This document shows positions 8,164 to 18,517 of a DNA stretch of 31,476 bases, in pieces (position 1 is the stretch's first letter; each line of letters begins with the position of its first letter). The DNA comes from Actinomortierella ambigua (Eukaryota; Mortierellomycota; Mortierellomycetes; Mortierellales; Mortierellaceae), in NCBI GenBank assembly GCA_016098155.1, contig JAAAJB010000427.1, positions 1-31,476 on the forward strand, read 5' to 3'. The notes beneath the pieces were generated by a model. It saw only the letters and a list, made by a program, of their open reading frames with translations. It was not told where the DNA came from and searched no databases. A program made the position numbers and the translations under genes.

Positions 8164-11038
8164 TCGGTTGGTTTTGGAGCAGGCGGACCCAAGAGTAGGG
8201 CCCCTTGGTCGCGTTGGGGGAAGGCAGAGGAATGAGGACACGTTCTTTTTGGCACGATGGTAGTTTAGTCATGAGCAAGTTGATCGAGCAAAAAAAGGGC
8301 CGAAAACTGAAGGCGGTAACAACCAGAGCAAGGGACGAAATGGGGAGGGTTAGGGTACAATTGAGAGCCTTTGGCTGACTGAATATGTAGGGTACTCTGA
8401 GTGTACGATCAGATGGCCAGATAACGCTTGTGGACCCTGAGTTTTCCGGTTGGAGGAAGGAAAGCAGTTCCTCTAAGGTTGTTATTGTTGTTGTTCACGG
8501 AGTCGAAGAGGGCGGCCGCGATGATGATTGTGTCCAGGGATTGGTTCAACGCTATATGGGCCATTTTGTTTTTTTTTTCGTGTTTCTTTCCTTTCCCTCT
8601 GCATTTCCATTTCTCAAATGCGAGCACCCTGCTGTACGACCATAGATGCCATCATCCCCCCTCATCCCCCATCGGCCGCCCTGCACACCCACCCAACTGT
8701 CCACAACTGTCCTAATCGTCCGCTTCTGGATTGGAATTCAACAAACAAATGACGAGAAGGTCGCTCAATCAACGCGTATCCGCCAATTAATAGAGCGAGA
8801 CAACATTCATATTAGTGGCATGCCTCTCTTCCTCCACCACCTCCTGCGGTTGACCGTTATCCCCTTGTCCTTATCAGGAGGCGTTCATATGCAGGAACGT
8901 GCCTTCTCCTCTTTAGAAGAAACACGAACCAAATGGAAGCCATTCGTTTGGGTAATAAAACACAGACAATGTTGAAAAGATGGAGCGCTGATAATGCGAG
9001 ATATAAACTGTGCCCTTTGTATTCTCACAAATGATTGAGGCTCCTGCGGCCAAGCCTAGCTTCTTGTACCTCCGTACCTCAATTATACGGAAGATATTGC
9101 ACACTGAGACCTCCCTCTCCCCCCTGAATGTTATAATTGTCTAGCGCCTCTCATTCCTAGCGCCCAAGAAGTGAGTGAGGAGGTGAACAATGCGCGTGCA
9201 GTATCTTTGTGGCTCATTCGAGACAATTGCAATCATACTTCATTGGCGTTCACTTGTTACAATATAGAGTGGAGTCAATGATCTCTAGTCCCATGGCCTT
9301 GTAGCGCAGCATAGAGTCTGATCAGCCTCCAGTCAGGTGCTTTGCTCGCCTAGGAGCTGCTGATGGAAGTGCACGAACGCCGGATAAACTAGCTTCAAGA
9401 AGGAGGATGTAGCTGGAAGGTACGGGGGAGAGATACTCTTGCTTGCAAACGACGTAGCGAGTGTACAGACAGAATGTACAGTACGTTCTCCATTTCATGG
9501 AGATAGATGGACCCCTCCCCCTTCGTGTATCACAAACATTCGGGGCGGGCAGGTTTATCGACCGATGATTGAGCTGTTTTGATCCGCGCCCATCGATTGG
9601 CTGCTGTCCCCGTGCTAGCTTGCAGCTGGCCATGTTCTCACAGAGGATGTTATGTTGCTTGTGTCCATGGTCCATGACAAAGGGGGGGGGGAGAAACTTT
9701 ATTCGATTTCGATCGTCACATAATCCGGATCGTTGCCTCAACCAAACAAACATGAGCACCTCCCCCCTTCTCTCGCCCTTGGTTGCCCCATTTGGCGATG
9801 GGCAACACTCCAATTTGGAAAGACCATACTCGGTTGGACCCATATTTTCTGTTCCCTTCGATGAGGGTCTGGTGCCCTCTCCCCTCCCAACGTAGAAGTA
9901 ACGGTAGGCCTGTTTCTATGAGGTCCGCCAAGACCCTTATTTTTTTTTGTTCTTTCCCACAAGTGGGTGTTTGTCACCCTCAAGAATGAGCGTTGCATCC
10001 GTGGGCGCCTTGCCAGCTAAAACATCCCCACCCCACGTTGCACCACTTTGCGAGCAAGAAAGGCATTTTGTTTTGTTGCAAGACGTGGGAGTTCCACCAA
10101 AAACCCCCCAACAACATCCCTTCTTCGGTCTCGCGCCCAAACTCTACTAGAAGCTCAAATGCCGATAAGGAGTAACCTTATCCGCTCCACTGTGGTACGA
10201 ACATACATCCTTTTTACTTTGGCACTTGGCTAGTTCTCGACCACATCGTCATTTGTTGCCAAGTTGGGGTTTGGTGAAGTGTCCATCCAGTCTCGTCTCC
10301 TCACCATTCGAGAATTTTTTTCCCGCATGGATTTGCTAGTACGTAGGCTAGTGTGTATAATTTCTTTAGCTTGTTTTGGGGCTTTTACCAGATCGATTGT
10401 GCCAGAGGGTGTCCATGGGTCTGAGGAGTTTGTCTTGATACGCAGCGTACAAATTGTGTATAGGGGAGTACGTTTGGTGAGCGAGGGGTCCACCCAAGGG
10501 CACTCAAATGAGAGTAGCTTGCGGAGGTCGGCATCCGATCAGTAAGACTTCAGAGTATGGCAATAGAGTTAATACGCAAGTCAAAGCAAAGAACATCCTG
10601 TCATGGGAAGCGTGGGACAGTGCATGCTGCATCTTGATTCCATAGGTGTGCACGAAGAGTACCACAAGGGCATGTGGCCGATCCTGTTTGAAACGCCGCC
10701 AGAAGGTGCGTGCTTGGCTGAGGGGGATGGGTTCTCTCCTTCAAGCCGTACAGATATACAACTTTGGGAAGGATGGTGGTGAGAGAGGGGGTTTGTTTGG
10801 CTAGATGTAGCAAGACCAGAAAAAGTCAAAGTGGCACTACTTCCATGATGGCGATTTGGGCCCCTGTTGACTATGGTGAAATACGTACTTGCGGCTCGAA
10901 ATATGGGTTGATCTCCTCACATTGTGTAGATGCGCGAATGCAACCCTCTCCAAAGACCAATGAAAAAAGTTTGATCGAAATTTGCAGAATTGTAGCAGTG
11001 TGTTTCCGCTGCTGTTACGCGATCTATGTATGTTGCAA
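8164..11038. other. Long interval without a recognised gene
   Basis: I find no domain, splice-consistent gene or RNA gene here. Several open frames of 60-173 codons exist on both strands (the longest is minus 9322-9843), but they overlap one another and carry no motif. The first few hundred bases are the chitinase promoter side. A,T-homopolymer and (GTT)n-like runs occur near 8478-8494 and 8567-8579. Confidence 0.45.
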
Positions 11039-11130
11039 GGCCAATGGCTGATGGCTCCAGAGGCTGGCTAAAGGTCTCAACAGCTGATGGCTCCAACGGA
11101 CGGCCAATGGTCTCGACGGCTGACGAGCCT
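11039..11130. repeat. 36-bp minisatellite, about 2.5 units
   Basis: Two full units at 11047-11082 and 11083-11118 match at 28 of 36 positions. Both begin GCTGATGGCTCCA. A partial unit precedes them (GGCCAATG) and another follows (GCTGACGAGCC). The period is a multiple of three, and the minus strand has an open frame through it (10917-11240) that repeats a 12-residue unit, EPSAVET…PL. It could be a remnant of a repetitive protein or a simple minisatellite. Confidence 0.7.
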
Positions 11131-12185
11131 AAACTCGTGAGGGCAATGTTCTGGTGATGACGGCCTTTCTTTCTTTGACCTTTCCTTCCGTTTGAATCGC
11201 GGCCTGCGTCGACTGGCGGCAAAAAAAAGGGTGCATGCAATTGTGTGTTTTCCCGAACACCTTGATCTTGCTGCTATATCTACGGGCAACGATCTCTGTT
11301 ATGAATGCACTTCATTCTTACAGCTTGAAAACGACGATGGAACATATGCATGAATGAAAAAGACCACAAACAAACAAAAAGAGGCAGGGCGATAATGCGT
11401 GTCTTCTCTATGAACGTCTAATAATATCCGGCCATTCATCGAGCACTCATTGTTGGACCTCTGCCTGATCTAGGGGTGCCACATCAGACTGTTTAGAGGC
11501 TAGACCAATGCTGGCGAATGAACTAACACTCTTGTACGCCCAATGAATAGTCTTGATCGTTGAAATCAACCTTGGCCTACTACGACAGATGGATAGGGTG
11601 GCCAAGCCCTATTTCTGCCGAGCATGCCCCATCGGCCAAATAAGTTCAGTGGTGACCATTCTTCGCACTCAAGCGCGATCTTCCCCTTCTCCCCTTCCCC
11701 CGCAAAATATTCAACAGTCCTTCATCAGCACATAGTGGAGGTATCGATGACTTGACAAGATCGGCATTGCTTTGATTCAAGTCCAGGGCTTGGTCATACA
11801 GAGCGCACGCCAATGTTGACGAGCATCCGTACTCATGTAGACGTAATCCGATAGATAAACTCACTACTATCCTGCTGACTACCACATGGAAACCATATCT
11901 CGCACATTCTAGGCTCCGACCCAAACGTTAATTCGAGTTTAATGTTGGTGGTTGTTGCAAGGGTGGTCGTGGTGTTTTGCTATGATGGTTGCCAGCTGAT
12001 AGTAGTGGTACCAGACCGTTGTGGTGGTATGGTGGTAATGGTGACACCACAGCGAGATGCTACAACCACCTTGCAAACTTTTATGATAATGAGTAACAAA
12101 AACAAATAAACGAACAATGCAACAACAGCATCCAGCATGACATGGTTTCGCCCTATTCTCCTGGGGTAGCCCACGCTACCTTCCT
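11131..12185. other. Interval without a recognised gene
   Basis: No gene is supported. A minus-strand frame at 11646-11924 includes ALYDQALDLNQSNADL, which resembles a single TPR helix pair, but nothing around it extends the repeat. Between 11940 and 12060 there is GT-rich simple sequence (GGTGGT / GTGGTGG). The end of the interval is the 3' flank of the F-box gene. Confidence 0.4.
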
Positions 12186-14093
12186 TTAGTACCAATACTC
12201 TCCATATATTTCTAGTCCTACATGAAGCGCAGGCCACTCCTCCTTCATCCACTGACTTATTTCCTGGCTCTCGATCGAGTAGCACCTCAGTAGCCGCAGA
12301 TTACGCCAAGCTTGCTTGAGAAACTCCAGCTCCTGAATCCCGAGGGGCAGTGGCTGGGACCCAAACCGCAAAATCTCGAGCCGCACCAGCCCGGCCAGAT
12401 ATTTCAGTCCATTCGCTAATGACCATGTCAGCCCTTCCTTGTCCAATAAAAACTGCTTCAGTTGTCGTCGCCGCCCCCGATACAAGTCATCTTGACGCTG
12501 CTGCCAATCCATGGTCGTCTTTCCCGGAAGGATCAGCTGCCTCAACTGGGTTAGTTGACCCAGGCGCTGCATCAGCAACGCCTCTGCCTGCTCGAGTTCC
12601 GTTTTTCCAGGTGCTACTTTTTGCTTCTCCCACGAGCCCACATGCATCCATCGCCCGTTCTTGCAATGTCGATTTAGCGTCAGCGATACGTCCAAGTATT
12701 CCAGCTCTCGACACGTCCATGGTCGCCCTAGCAATAGTCTTCCTTCTACCGCCCGTTCCGTCACGAACGTCAGACGGCGTAGCCGATGGCATCGTGCCAG
12801 GATGTACGCCAAAGCCCAGCCTTCGTCTTCGATCGCTCCTACCACCGTCTGTGTTGCTGCTAAAGATGACGATGCTCCTACTACTGCTGATGATCCTGCT
12901 CCTCCTTCTGCCCCACCTGTTCCTACTCCTGTTAGAGCCCCTGTTGGGTTCCGGCTCGCTGTCGCCTGCAGCACCTCAAGGCTCCGAGCCTGACGATCGA
13001 CCAACTCGCGTAGGGCCTCCTCTCCCGCCCACATCAGGTTGACCTCCCGCAACCGATGCTCCGGCAAACATCCCAAGATCTTGAGAAACGCCGACGTGTC
13101 CATTCGATGACTCCCCAACCGCAAGCTCGTCAGCCGGATCAGGCCTTCGGCCAGCCCAGCACAGAGTCCCAACGATGCCTGCGGGTGGACGAGGCCTAGC
13201 CGGAGCGAGTGGAGTGAGGGGCAGCGATCCAAGAGGAGACCCAAGGCATGGTCGTTGCATGGTCCCGAGATCTCGAGCTGTCGCAAGGGTAAGGTTGTCG
13301 GTAGGTCTTTCAGAGGCGGGGGAGTAGTGGAAGGGGGTTGGAGAAGAGGAACGGAAGAGGAGGAGGACGGTGGCGGATACAAAAGAGTATGAAGAGTATG
13401 AAGAGGAGGTGGTTGGTTGTAGTGAGGGCCTGGATCTTCATCACCATAGTATAGTCCCCGACGTGGAGCGTGAATGACGAGGTGGGTGACCGACGGGCAG
13501 GACTGGAGGATGAGAAGGATGGACTGGAGGGGCATGACGCCATCGAGCTCTAGCGTGTGCAGGTGCTGCAAGGTGGCGAGTGCGAGGTGCATGTTATGCT
13601 GCATCACGGGCACTTCGGCGTTGGCCACCGTGGTTGCGGGAACGAAGCGAAGGCGGACCCGCTGGAGCTTTGGGTTGTTGGCGAGGAGGCCCAGGTAGTA
13701 GGTATCCCATGTATCCCATGCAAACGATGACTGTCGTTGTTGCAGATGTTGTTGATGCTGTTGGACGGACAGGTCAAGAGCGAGCAATGCGGTGCAGTGC
13801 GCTTTCAAGAGATCCAGGATCTTGCGTACGCTGTTCATATGGCGTACGTGGGGTAGGGTGAGGTGGCGGATCCAGCGTGCGTTCTTTTTGATACTCTTTT
13901 CGCGGATATCGAGCAATTCGTCAGTGAGCAGTCGTTGTCGGAGAAAGTTGAGCACCGCAAACTCCCAAACACTTGGCTGGAAGTCTGTGTGCCAGGCCTT
14001 GCACACCAACATGCATGTCTTGAGGTCTGCGAGATCCAGGAAGCGCGAGATGTGCACCCTCAGCTCGGGGAGATGGAAGGGATGGGGGGGCAT
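12186..14093 (-). CDS. F-box / LRR-like protein, 635 aa
   Basis: Likely the substrate-receptor subunit of an SCF ubiquitin ligase. An F-box begins the protein (residues about 6-48): LPELRVHISRFLDLADLKTC…VCKAWHTDF…VW, the Skp1-binding helices. Degenerate leucine-rich segments follow for some 500 residues, such as LHTLELDG and CPSLHSLRLG. A PW-T-C motif stands at 458-461, as in the neighbouring paralog. Low-complexity insertions interrupt the repeats: Q/H-rich at 111-122, P/S-rich at about 240-266 and A/G/S-rich at about 384-419. It is a single open exon with a leader-length upstream gap of 198 bp to the stop of the next F-box gene. The shared signature VCKAWH.DFQ..VW shows the two are duplicates. 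The substrate is unknown. Confidence 0.87.
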   Translation of the reverse strand: MPPHPFHLPELRVHISRFLDLADLKTCMLVCKAWHTDFQPSVWEFAVLNFLRQRLLTDELLDIREKSIKKNARWIRHLTLPHVRHMNSVRKILDLLKAHCTALLALDLSVQQHQQHLQQRQSSFAWDTWDTYYLGLLANNPKLQRVRLRFVPATTVANAEVPVMQHNMHLALATLQHLHTLELDGVMPLQSILLILQSCPSVTHLVIHAPRRGLYYGDEDPGPHYNQPPPLHTLHTLLYPPPSSSSSVPLLQPPSTTPPPLKDLPTTLPLRQLEISGPCNDHALGLLLDRCPSLHSLRLGLVHPQASLGLCAGLAEGLIRLTSLRLGSHRMDTSAFLKILGCLPEHRLREVNLMWAGEEALRELVDRQARSLEVLQATASRNPTGALTGVGTGGAEGGAGSSAVVGASSSLAATQTVVGAIEDEGWALAYILARCHRLRRLTFVTERAVEGRLLLGRPWTCRELEYLDVSLTLNRHCKNGRWMHVGSWEKQKVAPGKTELEQAEALLMQRLGQLTQLRQLILPGKTTMDWQQRQDDLYRGRRRQLKQFLLDKEGLTWSLANGLKYLAGLVRLEILRFGSQPLPLGIQELEFLKQAWRNLRLLRCYSIESQEISQWMKEEWPALHVGLEIYGEYWY

Positions 14094-14291
14094 GTCGGCG
14101 TGTGGAAGACATTACATTAGATTACATTTCAACGCATTTACATTGCATATCCAACAAAAGGTCCTCTCTCTCCCCCCCCTTTTTTCCAATCAAAAATCTC
14201 ATCACACAAACCACACATTATTACATATTACATACAAATCTATTGTTTCCAGCCTCACCCACGACTTTTTTTTTATGGAAAGGAGGAACAG

Positions 14292-15644
14292 CTAGTAGTC
14301 CACGTCCCGATACTCCGTAGGAATAGTGCGGAGAATCGGCGCATCTTGTGGCCAAAAACCACGCATGACTGGGTGGGAGTTTAGGCGCAGGGCACCAAAG
14401 TCGACACGCCGCAGGTTTTTCATCGCCCGGAGTAGGTACACAAACACCAGCTCGGCTTGTTCGTGCTCGTCCCGGTACGGGTGGATCTCCAGCTTGTGGC
14501 GGTACGCAATATCGAGCAAGGCACGGTCATTGCAGTCGGGATCAATGTCCAATGGTAACGTCATCTCTTCAATCTCCGTGCACGCCCAAGGCCCGTTGAG
14601 GATAGCGCGGATATCCAGCGGTTGGTCTAGACGAAGATCTAGTACCTGGAGCTTCGAGCACTGCTCCAGGATCGAGCTCACCACGTCGTGGTGAGGCCAC
14701 CCTGGCGTTGACCCAGACAGTCTCTCAAGTCTCTGGTGCTGCCGCTGGATTAGAGCACGAAAGATGTTTGGATCCTCGGCGAACAATGTGGCCTCTTTGA
14801 GGCAGTGCTTCGGAATGGCGTTCACTAAAGAGACCAACGGGCCATCGTCTAATCGGGTGGATACCAATCGGAGGGTGCGAGTCGGGCGGAGGTCTGTCGT
14901 CTCGTCATGCCCATGCCAGTATCCTTGCTCGTACCATTGTCCATGTTCGTCCTCCGCCTCAGCCGCAGCCTCCTCTATCACCGCCAATAGCCGATCGACC
15001 GCCTTATCCTCTGGCAACGTCCTCGTAAACCGTAGTGGTTGTGGGACTTGATTCGTCAGATCATTCGTGTCGGTGTCTTGGTTGTAGGAGCGCTTGACCT
15101 CCACACGGACCGACGAGTAGTTGTGAAACTCTAACGTTGTCGTCCTGTCCACGAGTACCTAAAAGAGTTATCTCGCTGTGAGGCTGTGGAGATTCAGATG
15201 CGCGAGTCTTGTCTTTTTGTGCGTGTGTGTGTCTCTTACATGGCTAACACTCGAATTCAGGCTGACCAGCTTGTTGAGTTTCTTCCACTCGACAAGGCCC
15301 TTGGCAGACATGACGATCGACTGCAAGGACCGGCATCGGTTGAGCAGGATAAAGTCGAGCTCTTCCGAGTCGCGGGTGTCGTGCGGGTAGAGGAGATGTC
15401 TGACCCAATGCGCATTCGCACGCACGCTGCTGAGCCACTTTTTGCGTTGGGTGAGGCTCAGCAGCAGGCTGCGGCGGGCGTTGAGCGACTTCCAGACGAG
15501 CGACTGAAAGTCTCGATGCCAGGCCTTGCACACGGTAGCGCAGGCCTTGTGGTCGGCACCAGAAAGGTATGAGCCAACATGAAGGCGAATCTCGGTCAGG
15601 TCCATGGGGCGGAGATGCACGGGAGATGTCATTGTGATTGTCAA
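14292..15644 (-). CDS. F-box protein, two exons, 423 aa
   Basis: Exon 1 is 15240-15644 (135 codons) and exon 2 is 14292-15158. The 81-bp intron (GTAAGA … CTTTTAG) is in phase 0 and joins …SSVSH to VLVDRTTT. The F-box lies at about residues 14-56 (LTEIRLHVGSYLSGADHKAC…VCKAWHRDFQSLVW). It is followed by WVRHLLYPH, which matches WIRHLTLPH in the downstream paralog. Later parts include ILEQCSKLQVLDLR and the PWAC motif at about 325-328. The region after the F-box is shorter than in the 635-aa paralog. The role is inferred as an SCF substrate adaptor. The start at 15644 is the first in-frame ATG before the F-box; a second ATG lies four codons on. Signals and frame look intact. Confidence 0.85.
15159..15239 (-). 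other. Intron of the 423-aa F-box gene
   Basis: The minus-strand donor GTAAGA follows CAT (His135) and the acceptor is TTTTAG. The intron contains a (CA)n-like run. Reading through without splicing gives a stop soon after, whereas splicing restores a 289-codon second exon with the paralog's PW.C motif. Confidence 0.85.
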
Positions 15645-16161
15645 TGGGAGATGAAGAACGATGGAGATGAGTGTGTTGGTGCGTCGTCCTTGTGGACCTT
15701 TTTGTATACAGACCCCTTCCCCCCCCTCTTCCTCCTTGATGGAAGATGTGATGTATTTGGCGGCGGGGAGTCCGTTGGACCAACCTTAACGCAGACAAGC
15801 TCCAATGTGTACAGCAACGTCCACGCCGCTGTCATGATCCCTCCCTCTGTCTTTTCTAGTTAGTGGCACAGCCAGGGTTGAGAGAAGCGAGAAGAGGGGT
15901 GCACACGCTATCAAAGCCGGTGGTGTTTGTTCTTGCTACCTCACCACTGGTGCCTGTTAGTCAGCCAAAGTAAGAAGGTCGTGTGAGAACTGGTGACTAT
16001 TTATTCTGGAACACACCAACCCTCCCGCACCCACTTTTGAGAAGACATACAAGATACACACATTCTCTCTTATTTCTTTTTTCTTAAGCGAAAGAATGGA
16101 TTTATATAGCGGATTTTTATTTTATATAATTACGGTTGTGAATGTGACTCGAGGGTGCTAA
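15645..16161. other. Upstream flank of the F-box pair
   Basis: No gene is seen. This is the presumed promoter region of the 423-aa F-box gene. On the minus strand it holds a TTGTATAC-like sequence near 15703 and purine-rich stretches, but I can assign no element with confidence. Confidence 0.35.
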
Positions 16162-16572
16162 TTATGAACTTGGCGCAAAATAGTCTCCAGTCTCTGGAGA
16201 CGCTTTTAATGCTCCACAAAGGGATAAATTGCTATGTAGAACCTCTATCGCTTCACTCTGGTTGAGCTGTGCCTCTCTATCCTCTTGCAAGGTTTGTTCA
16301 GAGGTTGATTGTCGGTCTTCAATAGACGTGATTCGGATTCCTTGGCTTTGAATCGAGTCGCCTACCGACTTTGCGAGCTTTCCGAAGGCATCCATGCGTT
16401 TAGTGACGTGCTCGTCTAGGTGCTTCATCTGCTAACTAACGTCGCTCATACGCGCGGATATGTTGTTCATGTGATCCTCCATGTGCTTTCGGAATTTATG
16501 TACTGATGAGAATATTGAGGAGGGGTGTGGCGAGGTTGGATCCTGCAGTGAAGATGTGAGAGATTGAAGCAT
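16162..16572 (-). pseudogene. Broken coiled-coil ORF, possibly gag-like
   Basis: From ATG at 16572 the frame reads MLQSLTSSLQDPTS…HKFRKHMEDHMNNISARMSDVS. It then meets TAG at 16432-16434 and continues in the same frame as QMKHLDEHVTKRMDAFGKLA… to a stop at 16162. Residues on both sides of the TAG form one amphipathic, charged helix with heptad-like spacing, so the stop interrupts a single protein of about 136 residues. I do not recognise the family. A short coiled-coil N-terminal part of a retroelement Gag would fit, but no zinc knuckle or polymerase follows. The N-terminal codons lie inside an inverted repeat, as described separately. Confidence 0.4.
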
Positions 16573-16620
16573 CGCTAACTGACTTTGAGAGGATGTTTAC
16601 CGATGCTTCAATCTCTCACA
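16555..16620. repeat. Perfect 20-bp inverted repeat with 26-bp spacer
   Basis: The left arm 16555-16574 and right arm 16601-16620 are exact reverse complements (TGTGAGAGATTGAAGCATCG and its complement), separated by 26 bases. A single strand would fold into a stable hairpin. Beyond the arms the match decays gradually (TCTTCACTGCAGGATCC against GCTTTGTCGCAAATCC). That looks like an inverted duplication of a longer segment and not a short palindrome. Confidence 0.85.
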
Positions 16621-17544
16621 GCTTTGTCGCAAATCCAGCTGATGGCCAAAAGAGAGCGAAGGCCTTGATTCCCTGCTGGAAGAAGCAGTCTCCTCTTCAA
16701 ACGGCTACATGGAGATTTCGATATCGTCGAGTAGATCTTGTAGTGTAGGCTGAGGTGGCTCGACTCGAGGTGCCGGCCCCACGGAGAGATCGGGGCCTGG
16801 GTTGAGTAGAGGGTGTAGCCTTGGATCGTGCCATAATTAGTATGTGGAATGGGAGAAGCATAAGGAAGTTCCCTTGATATTATTTTCATTTGTCTATATA
16901 TTTTTCTTAGCGCTGGTAATGACACAGTCTAAATATGAACACATCACTCAGTAATTCAGACTTTCAACTGTCCAAAAAAAAGAAAAAACTACATTGTCAT
17001 TCCAAATCGTTGTTTTACTAAGGAGTCGAGTGACGCTATTATGTCGAACGTGATATGGTGAACACCATCAAGAGATGCGTCTTCGTAGTACATCTAGTCG
17101 TTCTCGGCAAGTAAAAAATCAAGTAGCATCATTCTTTGCCCCTTTTACTACAGAACTACGAGAAAGGAATCGGGGTCATGGCTGTCGTTGTTGAGCTACT
17201 TTTGTAATTTTTAGCGGGGAATGACTTGGAAATGAAATAATTCAGGGGCTACACCATCGGCACGCCGTCTAAGTGACTGTGTTTGAGCATTCCCATTTCC
17301 TTCGACATGCTCAACGGTCGACCCCTATATGGTCGCCGCGGTCAGTTTCTTCTGGAAGACTCGTGATCACAAGTATGAGAGGAAAGGACATCATGCACAA
17401 TACCATATTTCGTGAAAATCGAGCAGAGCACATATAAAGATAATCCAGTTTTCTATCTGGATAGTCAACTAATCATGTGAGAGAGTGAGAGTGAGAAAGA
17501 GAGTGACTTGTGGAAGAAACATGAAGGAGCATCCAGTCTGCTAG

Positions 17545-17566
17545 TTTTTTTTTTTTTTTTTTTTTT
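17545..17566. repeat. Poly(T) tract, 22 bases
   Basis: An uninterrupted T22 run lies between CTAG and ACTCG. It could be the poly(A) tail of a minus-strand retrotransposed sequence or a simple homopolymer. I could not find flanking target-site duplications. Confidence 0.8.
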
Positions 17567-17883
17567 ACTCGACAGTGGTAACACCAGGAGTTCAAGAGGC
17601 TTGATCCACGTGATCAGTCATGGATCGAAATTGGTGTTTACCGTATGAACGATTTTTTCTCCCTCCTCTTTTCCATTCTCTCTTACTTCTTTTGTCGATC
17701 CTTTTCTTCTATCGTGGGTCTTCTTGGTTTTACCGCCTACATGTACGGTTGGTCACCATGTAACCTGACTTCCTGCCCCAGCAAGGTGTCTGCTCAAGTA
17801 ACTCCTTCAAGTTTTTATTGGGAGACAGCTGTGTGCTGCCAAGGCGATCTGCTCTAAGCAGTCTTCTCGAGCGCTTGGCTGTA

Positions 17884-17937
17884 GTCGTCCCACCACGCTG
17901 CACACAGTCGCCCCACCACGATGCAAACAGTCGCTCC
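17884..17937. repeat. 23-bp tandem repeat, about 2.3 units
   Basis: Units 17884-17906 and 17907-17929 differ at three positions. Both start GTCG and contain CCCACCACG. A partial third unit, GTCGCTCC, follows. It is not in a recognised gene. Confidence 0.75.
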
Positions 17938-18477
17938 AACTGCAAGGACAGTTGGTGGTGCTTGGCTTCCTGTTACAAAACGGCACCCATCGGGCGCTGC
18001 ACCACCACCTCCGGCCTTGCCGCTGAAGCCTTCTTGAGACTCATCATGTGGTTTAATTGTTCACTACGCTTCCGCGATGCATGTCCTAGATCAACGCGCG
18101 CTGTGCAGATCGAGTCAATTGTAGGAGGTTTTGCCTGTAACTGTGGAGAGGATTTCCCTCCTTATTGCTACCACACCTCGTAAATCCCAAAAATGCAACT
18201 CTCCATCTCACCGTTCTCTTTATTCTCCTTACTATTTTACTTTTGTGACACTGAACGACAACAGGCACCGTGCGGAGCGGTTCTCGCTAGATCGCAATAG
18301 TAATGACACGCCGGCTGTTGTAGCCAGTAGCCTTCTCTACCGACCCTGAGGAAGTATTTGTAGAGCCCTTGGGTCCGACCTCGAGGCTTGGGTTCAACAT
18401 TACCAGCGCTGCCTAAATCACAAACGTATTAAACACTCCACACTTTGGTAAGAACAGTGAGGTGTTGTACCCCGTCC

Positions 18478-18517
18478 AAAAAAAAAAAAAAAAAAAAAAA
18501 AAGAGAGAGAGAGAGAG
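18478..18517. repeat. Poly(A)25 followed by (GA)n
   Basis: A25 (18478-18502) runs directly into a GA dinucleotide repeat (18503-18517). It may be a poly(A) tail of a plus-strand retroposed sequence or a simple repeat. No element body is recognisable upstream. Confidence 0.8.

Noticed and set aside
9322..9843. 173-codon minus-strand open frame
   Set aside because: No domain, signal peptide or gene signals; composition resembles random translation, and overlapping plus-strand frames are equally open.
11646..11924. TPR-like peptide on the minus strand (ALYDQALDLNQSNADL)
   Set aside because: Only one helix-pair-like stretch is visible, with no second repeat, no splice-consistent extension and a low-complexity end. 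It is too weak to call a pseudogene.
17645..17857. 70-codon hydrophobic frame resembling a signal peptide protein
   Set aside because: The hydrophobic N-terminus comes from a T/C-rich simple stretch, and the remainder has no cysteine pattern or homology that I recognise. It could equally be leader-like pyrimidine DNA.
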